A stretch of 64,000 bases of DNA from Carallia brachiata (GCA_021464245.1 JADCRB010000001.1:1767715-1831714), one strand, 5' to 3'. Positions 11,000 through 25,800 are shown, counted from the stretch's first letter. Numbers and translations are program-made. The notes: a model not told the origin generated them from the sequence alone.

Positions 11000-13120
11000 A
11001 CAGCTAAGCCCCAATGTTTTGATGACGTGGCACGCCTTCATTTAAGTGATAAAACGAGTTCCTTATCTATGTCTAAAAAAAGAAAAACGAGTTCCTTATC
11101 CTTCATTTTTGTGTATCTCACATGACTGAATTACGACGCATTCCAATGCGCAGGGCAGAGATTCCTAACTTCTTTTTTCTTTTTTTCATTTGAATGAATA
11201 ATGACGAATTCAATTACGCAGGACAGAGCAGCTTCCGACACGATTTTCTGGAAAAATGTAGAAATGAAGCTCTCAGAATGGAAGTGTTCATTTAGAAAGT
11301 TGGGAATAAGGATGCAATTTTTTATTGACTAAGGTTTTTTTTTTTTTTTTGGTACATGCAATTTTTTCTTAACTAAGTTAAGAATATGGATGCAATTTTT
11401 TCAAAAGTTAAGACAGAATATGCAAAGACCCCCCCCCCCCCAAAAAAAACCCAGATAACCTTTGTATCTATGACTTTGTCTACAAAATTTAAAAAGTCAA
11501 TTGTGTAACTCATTGTGTTCAAAAAAAAAAAAAATTGTGTAACTCAATGTTACGTTTAATATGAAAAAAGAAAAAAAAGTAAAAAGAAAGTGTTCAAACT
11601 TAAGAACAAGGATGCATAAGCTCAAAAAAAAAAAAAAAAAGAACAAGGATGCATTTTTTATTTTTTATTTTTTATTTTTGAATATATCAACTTGGGCCGC
11701 TGAAAGGCAAACACCAAGCCCAATTACAGCTAATTAAGAAAAAAAGAAAATCATTTATAACTATACATAAGGAAACAAGAAAATTATTTATTATTAGTGA
11801 TTGTAGTCTATTTAGTCATCAGATATTACGCTTACGTTAAAAATTGGGGATTCAAATCTCATATTCTATTAAATTACTTTCTCTTATATATATGTATGAG
11901 TTATAATTCTCTTAATGACAAAAAAAAACAAACAATTTATACCCTCTTAGAATTAAAAAAAAAGATTTATATATTGTTTTTGTGGATAGTTGTTTGATAT
12001 GTGGGGCACAATTTGCTACATGATGCGCGTGGCCCGCACTGACCAAGGGTAAAAACGACAATCTAATTTAAACACCCACGCGCCCTGTTTACTCTTTCAG
12101 GACATTAGAAAGTTACTAATTAGTTACCTCAAAAAAAAAAATTACTAATTAGTTATTAATAAACAGTCTTTTGTTTTTTGCAACTTACAGTAAAACTGTT
12201 TTTTAATAAATAAAAAATAAATAAATAAACAGATTCCTCCGCCTTAATATGTTTTCCTTGTCAAAAGTTAAAGAAGATAATTATTTCTTTACCGCAGCTT
12301 CTTGCGGTCTTTCGATTCATTTCATTTTGGGCTACTGCCTAACGGACAAAGGAAAAGAAAGAAATAATGCATTCTTTGGCTTCGCACATTCCGACAGAAT
12401 TATGTCAGCATTATCTATAGTTAACTTAGCAGTAAAGACAAATTTGAGATTATGTGAATAATGCCTATGATTTCAGGTTTAACTTTAACCACTCTTGAGT
12501 TTGCCTGCCTGAAAATATTCTTTGTCATAAAAAAAGAATTGTATCAAAACAGAGCGAGTCTTAGGGAAGATTGTTCGACAGTGACTTTTTCAGCATTCAG
12601 GAGGCCGGTTATTGAGATCAATGAAGTTCCATATATAGTAGACACTTGAGTTGATCCCAGAAAATAAGTAGTGAGTTCAATCAACTGTAGTTTTAAGTTC
12701 GTGGGCCAGCGAGAGAGGTCTAACAGAATGTTCAGGACCTACGACCTACAAGACAGAGAAGTTAAGAAACATTGAGTAGAAATATGACGTCAGTACTATA
12801 ATACTTATGTCAGTACAACTAAAAACAATAAGTAATGTTATAAAAGGCAATTAATGTATAGTATAAAAGGTGTAACTCTATCTAATATTTATAGCAAAAT
12901 ACATATCCTAACATCATCATTCTAAGATATTCCTAGTAAAGTAGCCTTCTAGAAAGTATTTCCTCTTATTGGACTTATTCTTCGAGCCTAGGAAGATTGT
13001 CCTGAGATTTCCTCTAAAAGTCTTTTTCCTGTGGTTAACTTGAATGTACTAGAAATTTAAAACTGATCATAAAACCTTGATTTGCTTACTTCAAAGAGGG
13101 CCATTAGATAACCGGATTTT
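11000..13120. other. AT-rich intergenic DNA, no gene seen
   Basis: Contains long A, T and C homopolymers (for example the C run near 11430 and the A runs near 11525 and 11625). Two small ORFs near 12249-12649 show no recognisable family or splice context. No RNA gene is seen. Confidence 0.5.
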
Positions 13121-13124
13121 TTTT

Positions 13125-13308
13125 ATTCAAATGGCATATAAACACCACGTAATTTATATAACTATAAGTATATTTTATATAATTATAATTAAAAAATATA
13201 AATAAAAAATAATACTTATTTATATTATTTTTATTATTATAATTACATAAAATATACACATTATTACATAAAATATATAATCTAAATACTATTTGATCAT
13301 ATAAGCAT
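13125..13308. mobile_element. AT-rich palindromic MITE
   Basis: The segment folds on itself. The left side has CATATAAACACCACG then TATATTTTATATAATTATAA; the right side has its approximate inverse, TTATAATTACATAAAATATA, then CATATAAGCATTTGG. Similar sequence lies at 30893-31066, so the two are probably one family. Confidence 0.55.
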
Positions 13309-13309
13309 T

Positions 13310-14440
13310 TGGTCATACACCTTTTTTTTTTTATTTCAAATTATTTAATTTTTTTGTCCAACCTTGATTTGATTGCTTGTCTTTTATCCGATAAGCGTCA
13401 AAGATTGGATTGCCTTTGTACATTGGGCCAGGCTTTGTTGACCTATTCTTACTTCTTGAATCTTGAACTCTTGGACTGGATTTTGTTTGATTACCACCAC
13501 AGGTGCCTCCATTCTCCTAGCTGTTCACAAACACTGACTTGGTTCTTTCCAACTTATTTATTTTTCCAAGTTTTATTTTATTACTCAGTCTTATTATTAC
13601 CCCAGCCAGTCTTAATAAGAACTGAAAGTTAGAAAAACTAGAAAGAAAAAATGAAGGGAAATAATTAAGCAATTACAAAGAAGAAAAAAATGGACAAAAC
13701 AAGTCATAAATGGAGGCCGATAGAGAAGGCGAATGTCGTATGCAATGTCACTTGAACTCAGTACTTTTCTCATATAGACGTCGGAGAGTGGGACCCACCA
13801 AAATCTTCCGATGTTCCAAAACACGATGACCGTTGACCGTCACGATCTTTCCTTGAAAACTTGACGGCTTTCTCTTCCGGTCATTTTTCTACGGAACGGC
13901 ACATAATTGATGGCCGCCCAAAACCACTTCACGCGGAGATTGAATTTAATCGTGCGTCGTTTGAGTAGTTTAATAATAACACAACCTCCTTCAATATTAT
14001 TTAATAATTTATTTATTTTTAATTTTTTTAAAATTTCAATTATCTAGTAATTAATATTACTTTAAAATTTTTTAAATCATCGTATGTGAAGTTTACAATT
14101 TTTTTTTTTCCAAATTATTCTACAATGGACGTGAATTTCTTTTCGTGAGAAGAAACACTAAACAATAGCAGAAATGGTAAAGAAGACGAACAACCTGTAA
14201 CAAGTGAAACCAAGCCAGAACTCTTATTTTCTCTTATTTAATTTTTTTGGGGTATAATGTAACAAAGAAAAATAAAATTTGTATAGTATTTTTTTTTTTT
14301 AGAAGGAGAAATTCTTTCTCAATCAGATTTTAAATTATCAGTATGGACTCAATTCTATCTCCTATTTAAGAAGATTCAAATTTGAGACCACGTGCCTAAT
14401 ATTATATTTTATTATAAGTATACATGTATTATATTCCTAT
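13310..14440. other. Downstream flank of the ERF gene, no further gene seen
   Basis: Mixed AT-rich sequence with a few short ORFs of unlikely composition. It should contain the 3' UTR and termination region of the ERF gene just above 14440, but no clear poly(A) signal could be fixed. Confidence 0.4.
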
Positions 14441-14471
14441 GTTGTATACGATCTATATAATTTCGGATAAA

Positions 14472-15080
14472 TTAAGGATCCCAAAGGGAGTCACTTTGCA
14501 TGTAATCATCAGAGTACGTATACTCGTTCCCCTCCATGTCGTCGTAGAACATCATCGACTCTTCGAAGAATGCCTCTGTCCCATCATTAGCCATTTGCAT
14601 CCACATCTTTGGCGAATCCAAAGGCGCCTCGTTAATGGCTTGAATTTGGGTTGGCGAGAGCCGAACCATGGCGGGACCGACAATTGAGCTGGAGCTGCTA
14701 CTTCCTTCATCATGAGTCGTCGGAGCTGCAGCAGCAGCGCCGCTGCCTTGGGCCCTAATCTGTAAGGCCGCCTCGTGGGCCGCCACGCGAATATCATCTG
14801 CACTGGAGCTTGCTGGCTTTGGCAGGTTATGGACCAATTCAGGGAAGTTAAGCCTGGCTTCATGTCCCCTAAAATACAAGGCTGCAACATCGTATGCTAC
14901 TGCAGCCATTTCAGGAGTATCGAAGCTGCCTAACCAAATCCGGGTTTTATTACCCGGTTGACGTATCTCGGACACCCATTTGCCCCATCTTCTCTTTCGC
15001 ACACCTCTGTAGCAGGAAGAGGTTCCTCCACGGCTAGTGCCTGCTGCTTTCTCCTCCATTTTCCATGCATATGTATCCAA
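14472..15080 (-). CDS. AP2/ERF transcription factor (DREB-type, ERF021-ERF025-like)
   Basis: Single-exon nuclear DNA-binding protein of 202 residues. One AP2/ERF domain occupies about residues 23-81: it begins [12 protein letters not shown], has the [20 protein letters not shown] block, and ends [11 protein letters not shown]. Valine in KWVSEIR (AP2 position 14) is the DREB-type residue; position 19 is Gln, not the usual Glu. The segment after the domain ([21 protein letters not shown]) is typical of small DREB subgroup II/III proteins. It is followed by Ala- and Ser-rich linkers and an acidic C-terminus ending in SLWDP, a plausible activation region. Met1 lies at 15080 and an in-frame Met8 at 15059. 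TATA-like sequences sit near 15128-15133 and 15094-15102, so either start is possible. The family regulates stress and developmental genes through DRE/GCC-type elements; the specific targets are unknown. Confidence 0.93.
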   Translation of the reverse strand: MDTYAWKMEEKAAGTSRGGTSSCYRGVRKRRWGKWVSEIRQPGNKTRIWLGSFDTPEMAAVAYDVAALYFRGHEARLNFPELVHNLPKPASSSADDIRVAAHEAALQIRAQGSGAAAAAPTTHDEGSSSSSSIVGPAMVRLSPTQIQAINEAPLDSPKMWMQMANDGTEAFFEESMMFYDDMEGNEYTYSDDYMQSDSLWDP

Positions 15081-15159
15081 TTGTATGTGAGCTATTTAAA
15101 TTTGATGTTTGAGACAGTATATGATACCTTATACTACTGCACTGCAGAGACTTAGTGTT

Positions 15160-18100
15160 ATCCAGTTATGTATGCAATTAATATAATAATGCTCGAGAAG
15201 GTCTAAGTTGATGGGAAAGTGACGTTACTCCCTTACTCTTATTCATGAGCTCAAATTCGAATCCTTTTAAAATTTAAGTTATAAGTGTAGTATAAATTTT
15301 TAAATTTATTAACATTAAAATTAGATATTAATGAGATTCATTTAAAATTAATAATATTTAAGTAGTATATTTTCTTATGAAATTAGTTAAATAAAAATGT
15401 TAACTGATTGATTATTAAACTCGATTTAAAAGATAAAGTATGATGACTAACACAATTTTTTTTTTTTATCAAAAAAGTCGATGCAAAATGGATAATTGTT
15501 ACCAGCAAATTAAAGATGCGAGTTTCCGACTAGTTTTGTCTCATGTTTCATATATATAACATATACAAACAATTAATATTCCCACACTACAAGCTACAGA
15601 AAGTGCAGAATTTCCCTGGGGCATATATGGCCAATCAATCAATCATAACGTGGCAAGTACATGGAATGCTCGTGTATATTAATTATCTTGGAGATTTGTA
15701 GGTAAAATTAGTGCTTAATTAAGAGCCCAATTAGTAAATGGTTCAGGGTCCTGTTTCATAACGCGGTTTCGAGCTTCCGTCAAAGGACAAGTTTGGACCC
15801 ACGCAACATATGTGATTTGGGTTGAGGGATTATAATTAAGGAAAGGAAAATTCGAGAGAAAAATTATTTATTACGATTGATGTAGACACGTATTATTATT
15901 GGATTGTTAAATTTAAAAAATAAATAAATTATTATATATTATTAAACAAATTACATGTTTACATGTATTCTATTAAAGGTAAATTACGTAATGATACTCT
16001 TTTATTCATTTAATGGATTTAATTTATTTCGCAAAGGCTTATTTAGTTTGAATTGTTCAAAAAAGTACAAATTGAATTATAATAATCAAAGGAAATGTGA
16101 CCAAAGTAAAGGAAAGGATTTCACACTCCACCGGCATTCTAGCATACAGGTCCCAAATCCATTATTTTTTTAAATATTAAGAGGTCTGGTGAAGAAATAT
16201 ATAATAAAAATAATTTTTTTATATTTTTATAAATCTTACACCTATCTCTAAGAATTATAAATTGAATTCTTTAAAATAAATTTTTAAAACTTAATTACTG
16301 AAGTGACTCTTAAAAAACAAAATTCAAAACATATTTGTTAGACTGGAAATCAGACTCTTGTAATTTGCAGATTCCTTTATTTCTACTGAATTCGGTCAAA
16401 AAGATTACAAGCATATTGTTTCAAAGAAATTCACTTCGTTTGCGCGTTGCAACTGTTTTACTCATTTTGGTTGATTCTTCATCTGCTATCATTTGAGACC
16501 GACGTGTCAAGACATTCGATTCATTTCCTTTCACTCCATCGGCCCATGTAAATCAGCTTCTCACTTCTCATATACTCTGCAGTTAGTAAACTTAAGTATG
16601 AAGCAAATAAAATATATCATGTGGCAATATTGAATTGATTGGTATCTTAAATAAATATTATCTCATATATAATATTAAACTCAGTTAATTAGTTTAATAT
16701 TTAGCTAGAATAATAGTCAATGCAGATTTAATCGGGAAAATAGGTGAAAGAAAGGATTGAGGGGCCCATATGAGGCTGCCTCCCGAAGCAAGACAAGAAG
16801 CCCCATGTTAACGGTGAACTTCAAAGTGGTGGATATTGAACTGAGTTAATTCGACGATCAGTACTTGTAATACTGCATATATTAAATTCTAAAAATCATA
16901 TATTAAATTGTAGCAGGACTTTTTATGTTGAAGCCCGTGAGATTGAAAATTTTAAATAAAAGATGAACCCACCGTATTTATAAAAATTCATAATTAAATA
17001 TGAGGATAACATAATTGAAACATATGACCACTTAATTATAAAATTTTGATACTATGTCAAGAATTCATTCTCTTAAAAGTTTAAATTATTGAGAAAGTCA
17101 CAAAATTTGGATCAGCTATTAAACTTTAACAAAAACAAAAATAGGCTAAAAAAGGTGCCAAGGTGGAAATCAACAATAGCACTCTAATGTTTATATTAAT
17201 GCAAGGCGACAAGAAGAGTCAAGGTGGTATGCAAGGTGACATGGATAGAGAGAGAGAGTATCAGAAGCATAATCAGTGGAGGGGCAGGGCCCTCTAGTTT
17301 ATAGAGGGGCGTCCAGGTTGATGGGTTCCGTAATTTGTAAGGGTGCTAACAACGTGGACTATAGGCTCGTAGAAGGCTATGGCTGGACTTATTATTAAGC
17401 TCACAGGTAAATGTATTGAGCATGCAGCCCACTTATAAGTTGAAGGACCTAAAAAAGCTAAGACTCCGGAGGCCAACGAATCTAATTTATTCCTTATCAC
17501 TCTTAGTTTAGGACTTGGGGTATAGTAAAGAGGCAGGATGTAGCATTGGCAATTTGGCATCACCCTGCACAAACGATTGTCGGTGTCTCGGTGGGGGATC
17601 GGACGAAGATTTTTTTCGATGTTGATTCAAATGATATGCCCTGATTGACTATTGTAAATCGGGATCTCGCATACCCACTTATCCGAATCCCATGTTGACG
17701 CTTTTCTATTTTATTAAGAGATTTATTTGACCTCAAATTAAGAATAGCTTTGTTTATTTTTATAAGCTTCAAACTTCCTTTCCAATATTAAAATCAAACA
17801 CATTAACTATCAATATTTCCTCTAGTAAACTCCTCTTTTTTTTTTGTTATGCAAATAGAAAAGTAAAAGTGACACTCCACAGATATATAAAAAAAGATTA
17901 CATTGAGTGCAACATATAGTAAGTTGAGCCGCTATACTAAATCTGTATATAAACATATTTCTTAGTATTTGATAAGGATTATCAACCACTCCCACTATTA
18001 TTTGGAGTCGAATGTACGTTTAATCCTACCAAGCGTCTGATCGAAAATTTGAATTAACGATCTCATGATATGAACAAATCTTATTATCAATAGACCACAA

Positions 18101-19870
18101 TAAATCCTCTAATAAACTCTATTCACATTTTTCTAAACCTTCTTTGAGCAAAGTTTTTGATATGGTGTGCAAACTTATACTCTAGTCATACAACTTTATA
18201 TATTGGATAGCTAGTTAATATGGGTATCTTTTGTTTTTTCTCTCTTTTTTTTTTTTTTGACATGCCTTTAAATTGAAACTGTAATATGATGTTCATATAA
18301 TTACACTATCATTCTTCTTCATAGATTTTATAAACAAAATGAACCAAAAAAAAAAAAAACAGAATTTATAAACAAAATTGATATAATACACAACTAATCA
18401 AATTATGACACGCTGAATATATGCATTAGATCATGATCAAGCATATATAACGATCTCTCTGTTTTTTTTAAAGGGAACTCCTTTGTATAAGAACTATCTA
18501 AACTCCCTTGTTTGTGGCCACACACAAAATGGACAACCTAGGTTTTTTTTTTTTTTTTGGGTTAGCTTTTGGAGAAGGAAAAATAAAAGCTATTATTATC
18601 CCAATTGCTAAATTAAAACATTCAATTAATGACCCAAAACTCTCATGAGACTATCATTTTCTTATTTGAAGAAAAGTAATAATATTCCAACTCTTGCCAT
18701 CTTTCTCTCATTTATGTTTCTTAATGTAATTATGATATGAGTGTGGTCCATTGGAACTGCCTGAACCAGGTGGAAGTACATGTATGATGCATCGGAAAGT
18801 TTAATCAACTCTGAAACTTTTACAAACAGAATGATGATTGGTTTGATTAGGGATCAATTAATTGTTTTATCTCTATCTGAAAATGGTTTTAAATAGATAA
18901 CCATGTAATGTTAAGTAAGCGTGTAGGCTGCATTAAATAGTTATTTTTTTTTTCATTTTTAAATTTTACAGACTGTTGATGCTTAGCATGATCCAGCTGT
19001 TTTCAACCACTTAGATATTGAATTATCTTTCCTTTTCAGCGACACTACAGCACCTCGAACTTACGTTTCTTTCTAGCTTCGAATGATAGATGCCTGGGAA
19101 TTTGTCATTGGTTGGTGCACTTAAATTATTTTCAAAATTGACGTTGTGGAATTTAATTCAAAATTTTATAAAAAAATATTATAAATAAAAAACACAATTG
19201 TTGAAAAAAAAAAAGCCCCCTTGTCCTCCCAACTGCCTCTTAAGAACGAAAGAGACGAAGACGGAAGTGGAAGAACAGGCGGGTTGATGGTGGATCGCTG
19301 GGCTGACTGACAGAGTGGGCCGTCTGGCCAGGAAGCATCCTCAAACTTAAGGCCCAGCTCTTCAAATCCCAGTCCAAGGGAGACCTCCTGCATCTTAGAA
19401 TTAAGAACCCTGGAGGTTGAGCATTTACTCAACAAGTTGAGAGAGTTGTCTCTCAACCAGTAAGTGAGAGATTCAAATTCTACTAAATTTCACTTCTCCC
19501 TCTCCAAATGTCCAATATGCCTCCTTATAGACCAAAAAAAAAAAAAGATTAGGAACCCTCTTAGGTTTCACTCTTTTGTTTTTTTTTTTTTTTTTTTTTT
19601 TATCTATTAAAAGGTCCATTGAAGTAAACAATTTGAGAGAATATTTTTGAATTTTTTATTTTTTATTAATTATATTTTCATTTTAATTAAATTTTGTATA
19701 TGAGGATATTTTTGTCATTATAATTATTTATAATGACATTTTTGTTATTAAATCAAATTTTTACTACTGGCAGAATTTGTTTTTGTCTATACTGACATTA
19801 ATGGTATAATATGTTTTTTTGTAATTACTGATTACTTGGCATGAATTTTGTAATAAAAGCAAAGTTTAGG
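15160..19870. other. Intergenic DNA between the ERF and aldehyde oxidase genes
   Basis: About 4.7 kb of AT-rich sequence. Small ORFs near 17294-17772 and 19166-19456 are of unlikely composition and have no recognised domain. Long T runs occur at 18551-18568 and 19578-19600. This interval must hold the ERF promoter (just above 15080) and the aldehyde oxidase 3' end (just below 19875). No RNA gene was seen. Confidence 0.45.
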
Positions 19871-19874
19871 ATGT

Positions 19875-22800
19875 TTAGGAGTAAATTTCCCTCATTTTCC
19901 ACTGAATGTACCTCTCTACAATGTCCAGTCCACACAACTCCTTCACAGTAGCCATGGTGGCTGGGACCTGCAACTGGAACGTTGAATCCAACCCGTCTGA
20001 GCAACCCCATGAGCAAAGCTGCTCTCGGGCTTCTCTAATAGCTGCCCTTGTGGCACAATGGACTGATGCTGCTAGGAGTAATGGCGGCTCACCAGAAGCT
20101 GCACAAAAGCAGTCAATCTTTATTCTTTATCAAACAAACGAGTTTGATTATGCAGATACGTTTAGTAAAATATACGAGAAACACGTAATTAATCTAATAA
20201 TATTTAATGATTTATCTAATTTTTATTTTTTTGAATTCAATATACTTTTCATTGTTCAATGGTCCAAATTACTGCGTATTCACCGCATTTCTACTATGCG
20301 TGCTCATAAAGTATTTCCGCAAACTTAAAATGCCGCTGACTGAATGTGTAACAAAGGAACTTCTGTAACTTGCATCTGATTAAATCAGTAATAAACAAAC
20401 AAATTTTTAGAACATGGACAGACATACCTTTGGAAGAGAGAACGCGTTTTTGGTGATGTCCACTGCTAAGAATTTCCACATTGAACTGTTTTGGTATGGT
20501 GTCAATCGTAGGGATCTTATATGTCCATGTCCCGTCAGAAACCACCAATCCCTCCGAGTTTGTTGCATATTCTTCAAGCATAAAAAATCCAATTCCTTGA
20601 ACAAAAGCTCCTTCAATCTGCAGCAAACACCAATTCCTACTCTTAAATTGTACAAGGTCATCAAGAGCAGTATTCACAATTTCCTTAGTCCCGCCTAACC
20701 CGGGGTCGCAGCAGGTCCGCAAAAGGAACCATTCATTGCAAGTTTTATAAAAAAACCAGATTTCTCAAGATCAGTAATGCATGGCTAAATGCTTAATGAA
20801 GGACACCTTCAACGTAAATGTCACTGTTGGACAAAGGCTGAAAACAGTAACAAATAAGAAAATACTCTAACCTGTCCTAAATCGACAGCAGGGTTGAGAC
20901 TTTGTCCGCAGTCATAAACAATATCAGATGTCAAAATTGCTGTTTCACCTGTCAGAAGGTTTACCTCTACCTGTAACGTGCAGCTTCATCAGTATTTACA
21001 GAAATAAGCAACCGTCTATTTCTTGTTCTGCAAATTGTTACAATAATGCATAGATGGTATCGTCCTAGTTGCATATCATACTGGATAATGAATCACCTGT
21101 TTATGAAAATTGGCCAGACTTCTAGCATATAAAGCACTAAAGCCTTGAACGAAACCGGGCACAAAAAGGGTAAAATGATACAAAAGAAGAAAAAGGTGCA
21201 CAGGACAAACTTGCCTCACTCACTGCAGCACCATAGTTTAAGTACTGCATCGAAGTGAAATCAGGTACAAAGTAAGAAGCCGCTGATAAGTTCACAGATT
21301 CCAAGTAAGCCTGGATTTTGGTTGAGCAAGAGTTAGAGGGTGAAGATTGTATATAAAAGGGACATCCAAAGAAGATTAAGTTGATATTCTATATTCTGTC
21401 TCCTAAACGAGCAGTTCCAATGAATTGTGACAAAAAAAAAATTAGCAATTGCAGTGGATGACTTTGCGAACAGTAATTATCCAGGGCATGAATTGATTAG
21501 TGTTTTCGGAATTCCAACAAATACCTGCTGAATTAGATTTTCCCACTTTATAGAGCCCATTTGCTCCTGCAGCCTTCTTTTTAGGGGCAGCAGTCTATCC
21601 ACCAAGATTTCACAGCAGAGTCTAACTGCTTCACAACTTGACTCAGACGTAGTGCTCCCGGAAGTGCACCCCCCTTGAATTAAACTCAAGGTATCAGATT
21701 GTATGACGCGCACCTTTTCTAAGAGGTCTCCCACTCCATCACATTTGATTGAACTAAGGCCAAATGCAGCCATCTGCTTTACCTTTGTCCATAGCCCCTG
21801 ACCAAGCTCTATTCCTCCTACTTCAACAGCAATAGACCCATCACTTAGGATAGACACTTTCCCTGGAGTTGGCCTCACCATCACTTGATGCACAATAGGT
21901 ACTCTGGAAATACCTCTTTTCTGCCACACGTTACACCTATTGAACTCTTTAATCATTTCAGTCCTTTGATCAAAGCTCGAAAATGAGGCCACCTTATTCC
22001 ATATTGAAGGTAAAGTGTACTCCAGCGGTTCACCTGAGCTATCACCATAAAATAAACTGAGGCTCTTGTATGTGTGGATGTTTACACTTCTAACAGAATC
22101 CACATCCAACAAAAGGGTAGATGCTACATGTTCAATTACTGCTTCTGCAATAAATGATCCTTGTACCTCGCCAGGGGCCCGCATTGCAGATTTACTTGCA
22201 TGGTTTGTTTTGCATACCTTGATATCAAAAGACAAGGCACCCCAGTCATACTTCCTAAGTGAACCCATGATGTTGTGTGGTAACATTGGACTAACATCTG
22301 CCGATATCCCAGCGTTGATTAATATTTCCAGCTTTAGGGCTGTGATTTTCCCATTAGATTTGAATCCTACACTATATGTTATCTTCATGGGATGCCTTCC
22401 CCCAGAAATTATCATATCAGTCTTGCGATCAAGATACATCCTGACGGGGCAGCCTAACTTGTATGCAGCAAGAGCACATGCTGTAGCAACCTAAAACATC
22501 ACGTCCTGCTGTATTAGCTTACACCAAAAATAACTTATTGCTACAATTAAAATATCATCAAATTGAAAAAAATGTCGGTTAATATACTGAATTATACAGA
22601 ACATCACACAGCAATTAATAACCATGGGAGCTTCTTTTCCTTTTTTTTTTTTTTTTGGGTGGGGAGAGAGAGGGGAGACATAAATCAGCAAAAAGGAGGT
22701 AATGATTCAGACCGGCGTGGTAGTAAGGATGGCAGTTGAAGATGCCACTGGTAGCAGCCAGATATATTAGCTAATAGGGTTTTATTTTTAGCAGTGTAGT

Positions 22801-25800
22801 CTTTACACGGATAGGTGTTAGATTAAATTTATTTAATTCATTTTAATTCATCAAATGGGTTCGTTATTCTGTAAAAATGACTTAAATCACTTTAATCAAC
22901 TTATCTCAAACCTTATAAGTCATTTTTTCCAACTTTTTCCCATCGATGTGGGATACTTAATTCCAACACTCCCCCTCAAGTACAATTGGAATTTTCGACA
23001 ACTAGTTGTCACTTGCCCAATCATCATGGGCTTTCACTAAAAGTCATCGTTTCAAATACGATTTTCATCCCGTTGCCCAATCATTATGGGTCTTCGCCAA
23101 AAGTCACTATTTCAAATACGGTTCTCATCTCGAAATAACGTTTTAAGAACTCACCCAAAATCTTTTTCAAGGGTCTCACTCAAGATCTTTTTCAAATATC
23201 GCTAAATCCACCCTCAAATACGGTTCTCATCTCGAAATAACGTTTGAAGAACTCACCCAAGATCTTTTTTAAGGGTCTCACTCAAGATCTTTTTCAAATG
23301 TCGCGAAATCTACCCAAACAGACTCAGACTCTAATACCATATTGTATTTTTTACGACGTGGACCATTACGGTCGTTAGTCGTTAAATTCGCCTAACAAGC
23401 TCGAACTCTGATACTATATTGTATTTTTTACGGTGGGCCACTACGAATAGGTGAGTGTTCGACTAAATTTATCTTAAAATTCACTTTAATTTCACTAATT
23501 GAATTCGTTATTTATTAAAATAATTTTAATTACCTTAACCAACTTACCCCAAATTTTATAAATCATTTTTTCTAACTTTTTCCTACTAATGTGGGATACT
23601 CAATTCCAAGACTCTCCCTTAAATACAATTGAGATTTTCAACAATCAATTGTCACTTACCTAATTATCACGGGTTTTCACGATGAGATACCCAATTCCAA
23701 CAGTCCTCCTCAAGCCCTCAAGTACAATTAGGATTTTCGATAACTAGTTGTCATTTGCCCAATCATCAAGGCCTTTTACCGAATGTCATCATCTCAAATA
23801 CGGTTCTCATCCCGAGATATCGCCTTAAATACCCATCCAAAATTTTTTTCAAGTTGTTAAACCCGTCCAAATAGACTTAAACTCTGATACAATCTTGTAT
23901 TTTTTGTGACGTTAACCTTTACAGATAAATGAGTATTAGATCAAATTTATTTTAAATTTATTTTAATTTCACCAAACATATTCGTTATTTATTAAAATAA
24001 TTTAATTTACCTTAAACGTACCCAGATTTTATAAATCATTTTTTCCAACTTTTTCCACTGACGTGGGATATCCAATTCCAACAAATAAAGTCATCAAGTA
24101 GTTAGACTACGCCATTTAGCTAGTCAGTTAGCATCAACTCAATTCAACAAGAGATGTTAGTCAGATTGTCGTGCAATCAGTTACTATATACTCAAATCCT
24201 CGATGATATTGTGCAGGGCAAAATAAAAATATAAGATCATTTGGAAATTGTGGCCTAGAAATCTGCAACCCGTTTCTTCGATCAACGAAAAAGAAACCGA
24301 TTACTACTTGCACAATCAAGAAAATCTATTGAATTCAAAAAATCGCAAACAAGATGTCTTTAAAATGGTTCATATCATGTTTAATAAATATGTTAAATAT
24401 CCCAGATGTTAAGAAATAGAATTGTTCTAATATACTCACAGGTATGGATCTCATTGCCTTTCCACCAAAGCCACCTCCAACCCTCCTTGTAATCACACGC
24501 ACGTTATGTTGAGGAACACCAAGACATCTTGCAATAACGTTCTGTGCAAATTCAGGGCATTGAGTTGAACTATAAACCCTCATGCAGTTGTCTTCATCGG
24601 GAACTGCAAGGGCAGTCTGATTCTCCATGTAAAAATAATATTGTGAACCAAGTCTGATCTGGATGTCAATGATTCAACAGAAAGTGGTGAGTGGGCCAAC
24701 ATAAGCAAATGGATGAAAAAGGAAACAAGGAAGAAAGGCCTCAACAAATATGTGAATTATTTTCTCATTATCTTAACTAAGTTTTTCTTCTGTTCTATAC
24801 CATTTTTTATGCTTTTTGTTTTTTTTTTTTTTCCCCTGGAAGAGGAAGGGGAGCAAGTTCAAGTACCTCCGCAGATGTAATTTTGTGATCAGCTTCAGCC
24901 ATTCCTTTGGAGATATCACCAACCTGTTTTGGGGTTACAAATGCAGGGACCTCAAAAAAACTGGATCTTTTCACAGCCTCTTCTACAGTTAAAATGGGCG
25001 GTTCCAGGTTTTCCAAGTCATAATCAACTGCCACAAGTTTTGATGCCACTTCTGCGTGTTTCCTTGTATCTGCAACCTAAGAAAATAAAGTGGTAGAATA
25101 GATAAAGCACAAGAGCCATACTGTCCAACAAAAAGCCGATTGTTGCGATCTCGACATTATTAGCCATGACGATTAATCAACAAACACAAATGTTGAAAAG
25201 AATGATAGAAGAAGGTTTACCACGAAAGCAAGAGGCTCTCCAGCATATCGAGTCAGCTCATCAGCAAAAAGAGGTTCTGTGCCAAATATTGTCATAGAAC
25301 CTACATTCTCTCCACTTTTTGGAATATCTCTGAAAGAAATAAGTCCTGTAACCCCATCTGGCAGTGATTTGGATTTGAATTCTACACTCTTTACCCTTGC
25401 AAAAGGCTTTTTGCTACAGATGAATGCTCCATGCAGACAATTGACAGGAGCAGGAATGTCATCCACATATACAGCTTCACCTATGGTATTGGTTAGATAA
25501 GCAATTGGGTCAATGAGAGCTTGGACATTCATTGATACAGATATTCAAAACTAATGCATCAAACCAACTATAATGGGGTTAAATAATGGAGACAAATATG
25601 TCAAGCAGTGACATCACAACATGGCCAGTTTAGAAAAGATAGGGAGCTACAGCCATCACATAATCTGTTTTCCTTTTTTACCTTTCTTTTTATTATTGCT
25701 ATTTATAACTTTTTTTTTTTCCGAACGTGGAAATTACTACGAGATGGGAGATACAAACCAGAAGCTTGGAGGACAGCTCCAGACTTTGTGATTGGCTCGC

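Noticed and set aside
17294..17772. Two minus-strand ORFs of 70-92 codons
   Set aside because: No domain, no splice context and no repeats linking them to a gene. Treated as chance ORFs.
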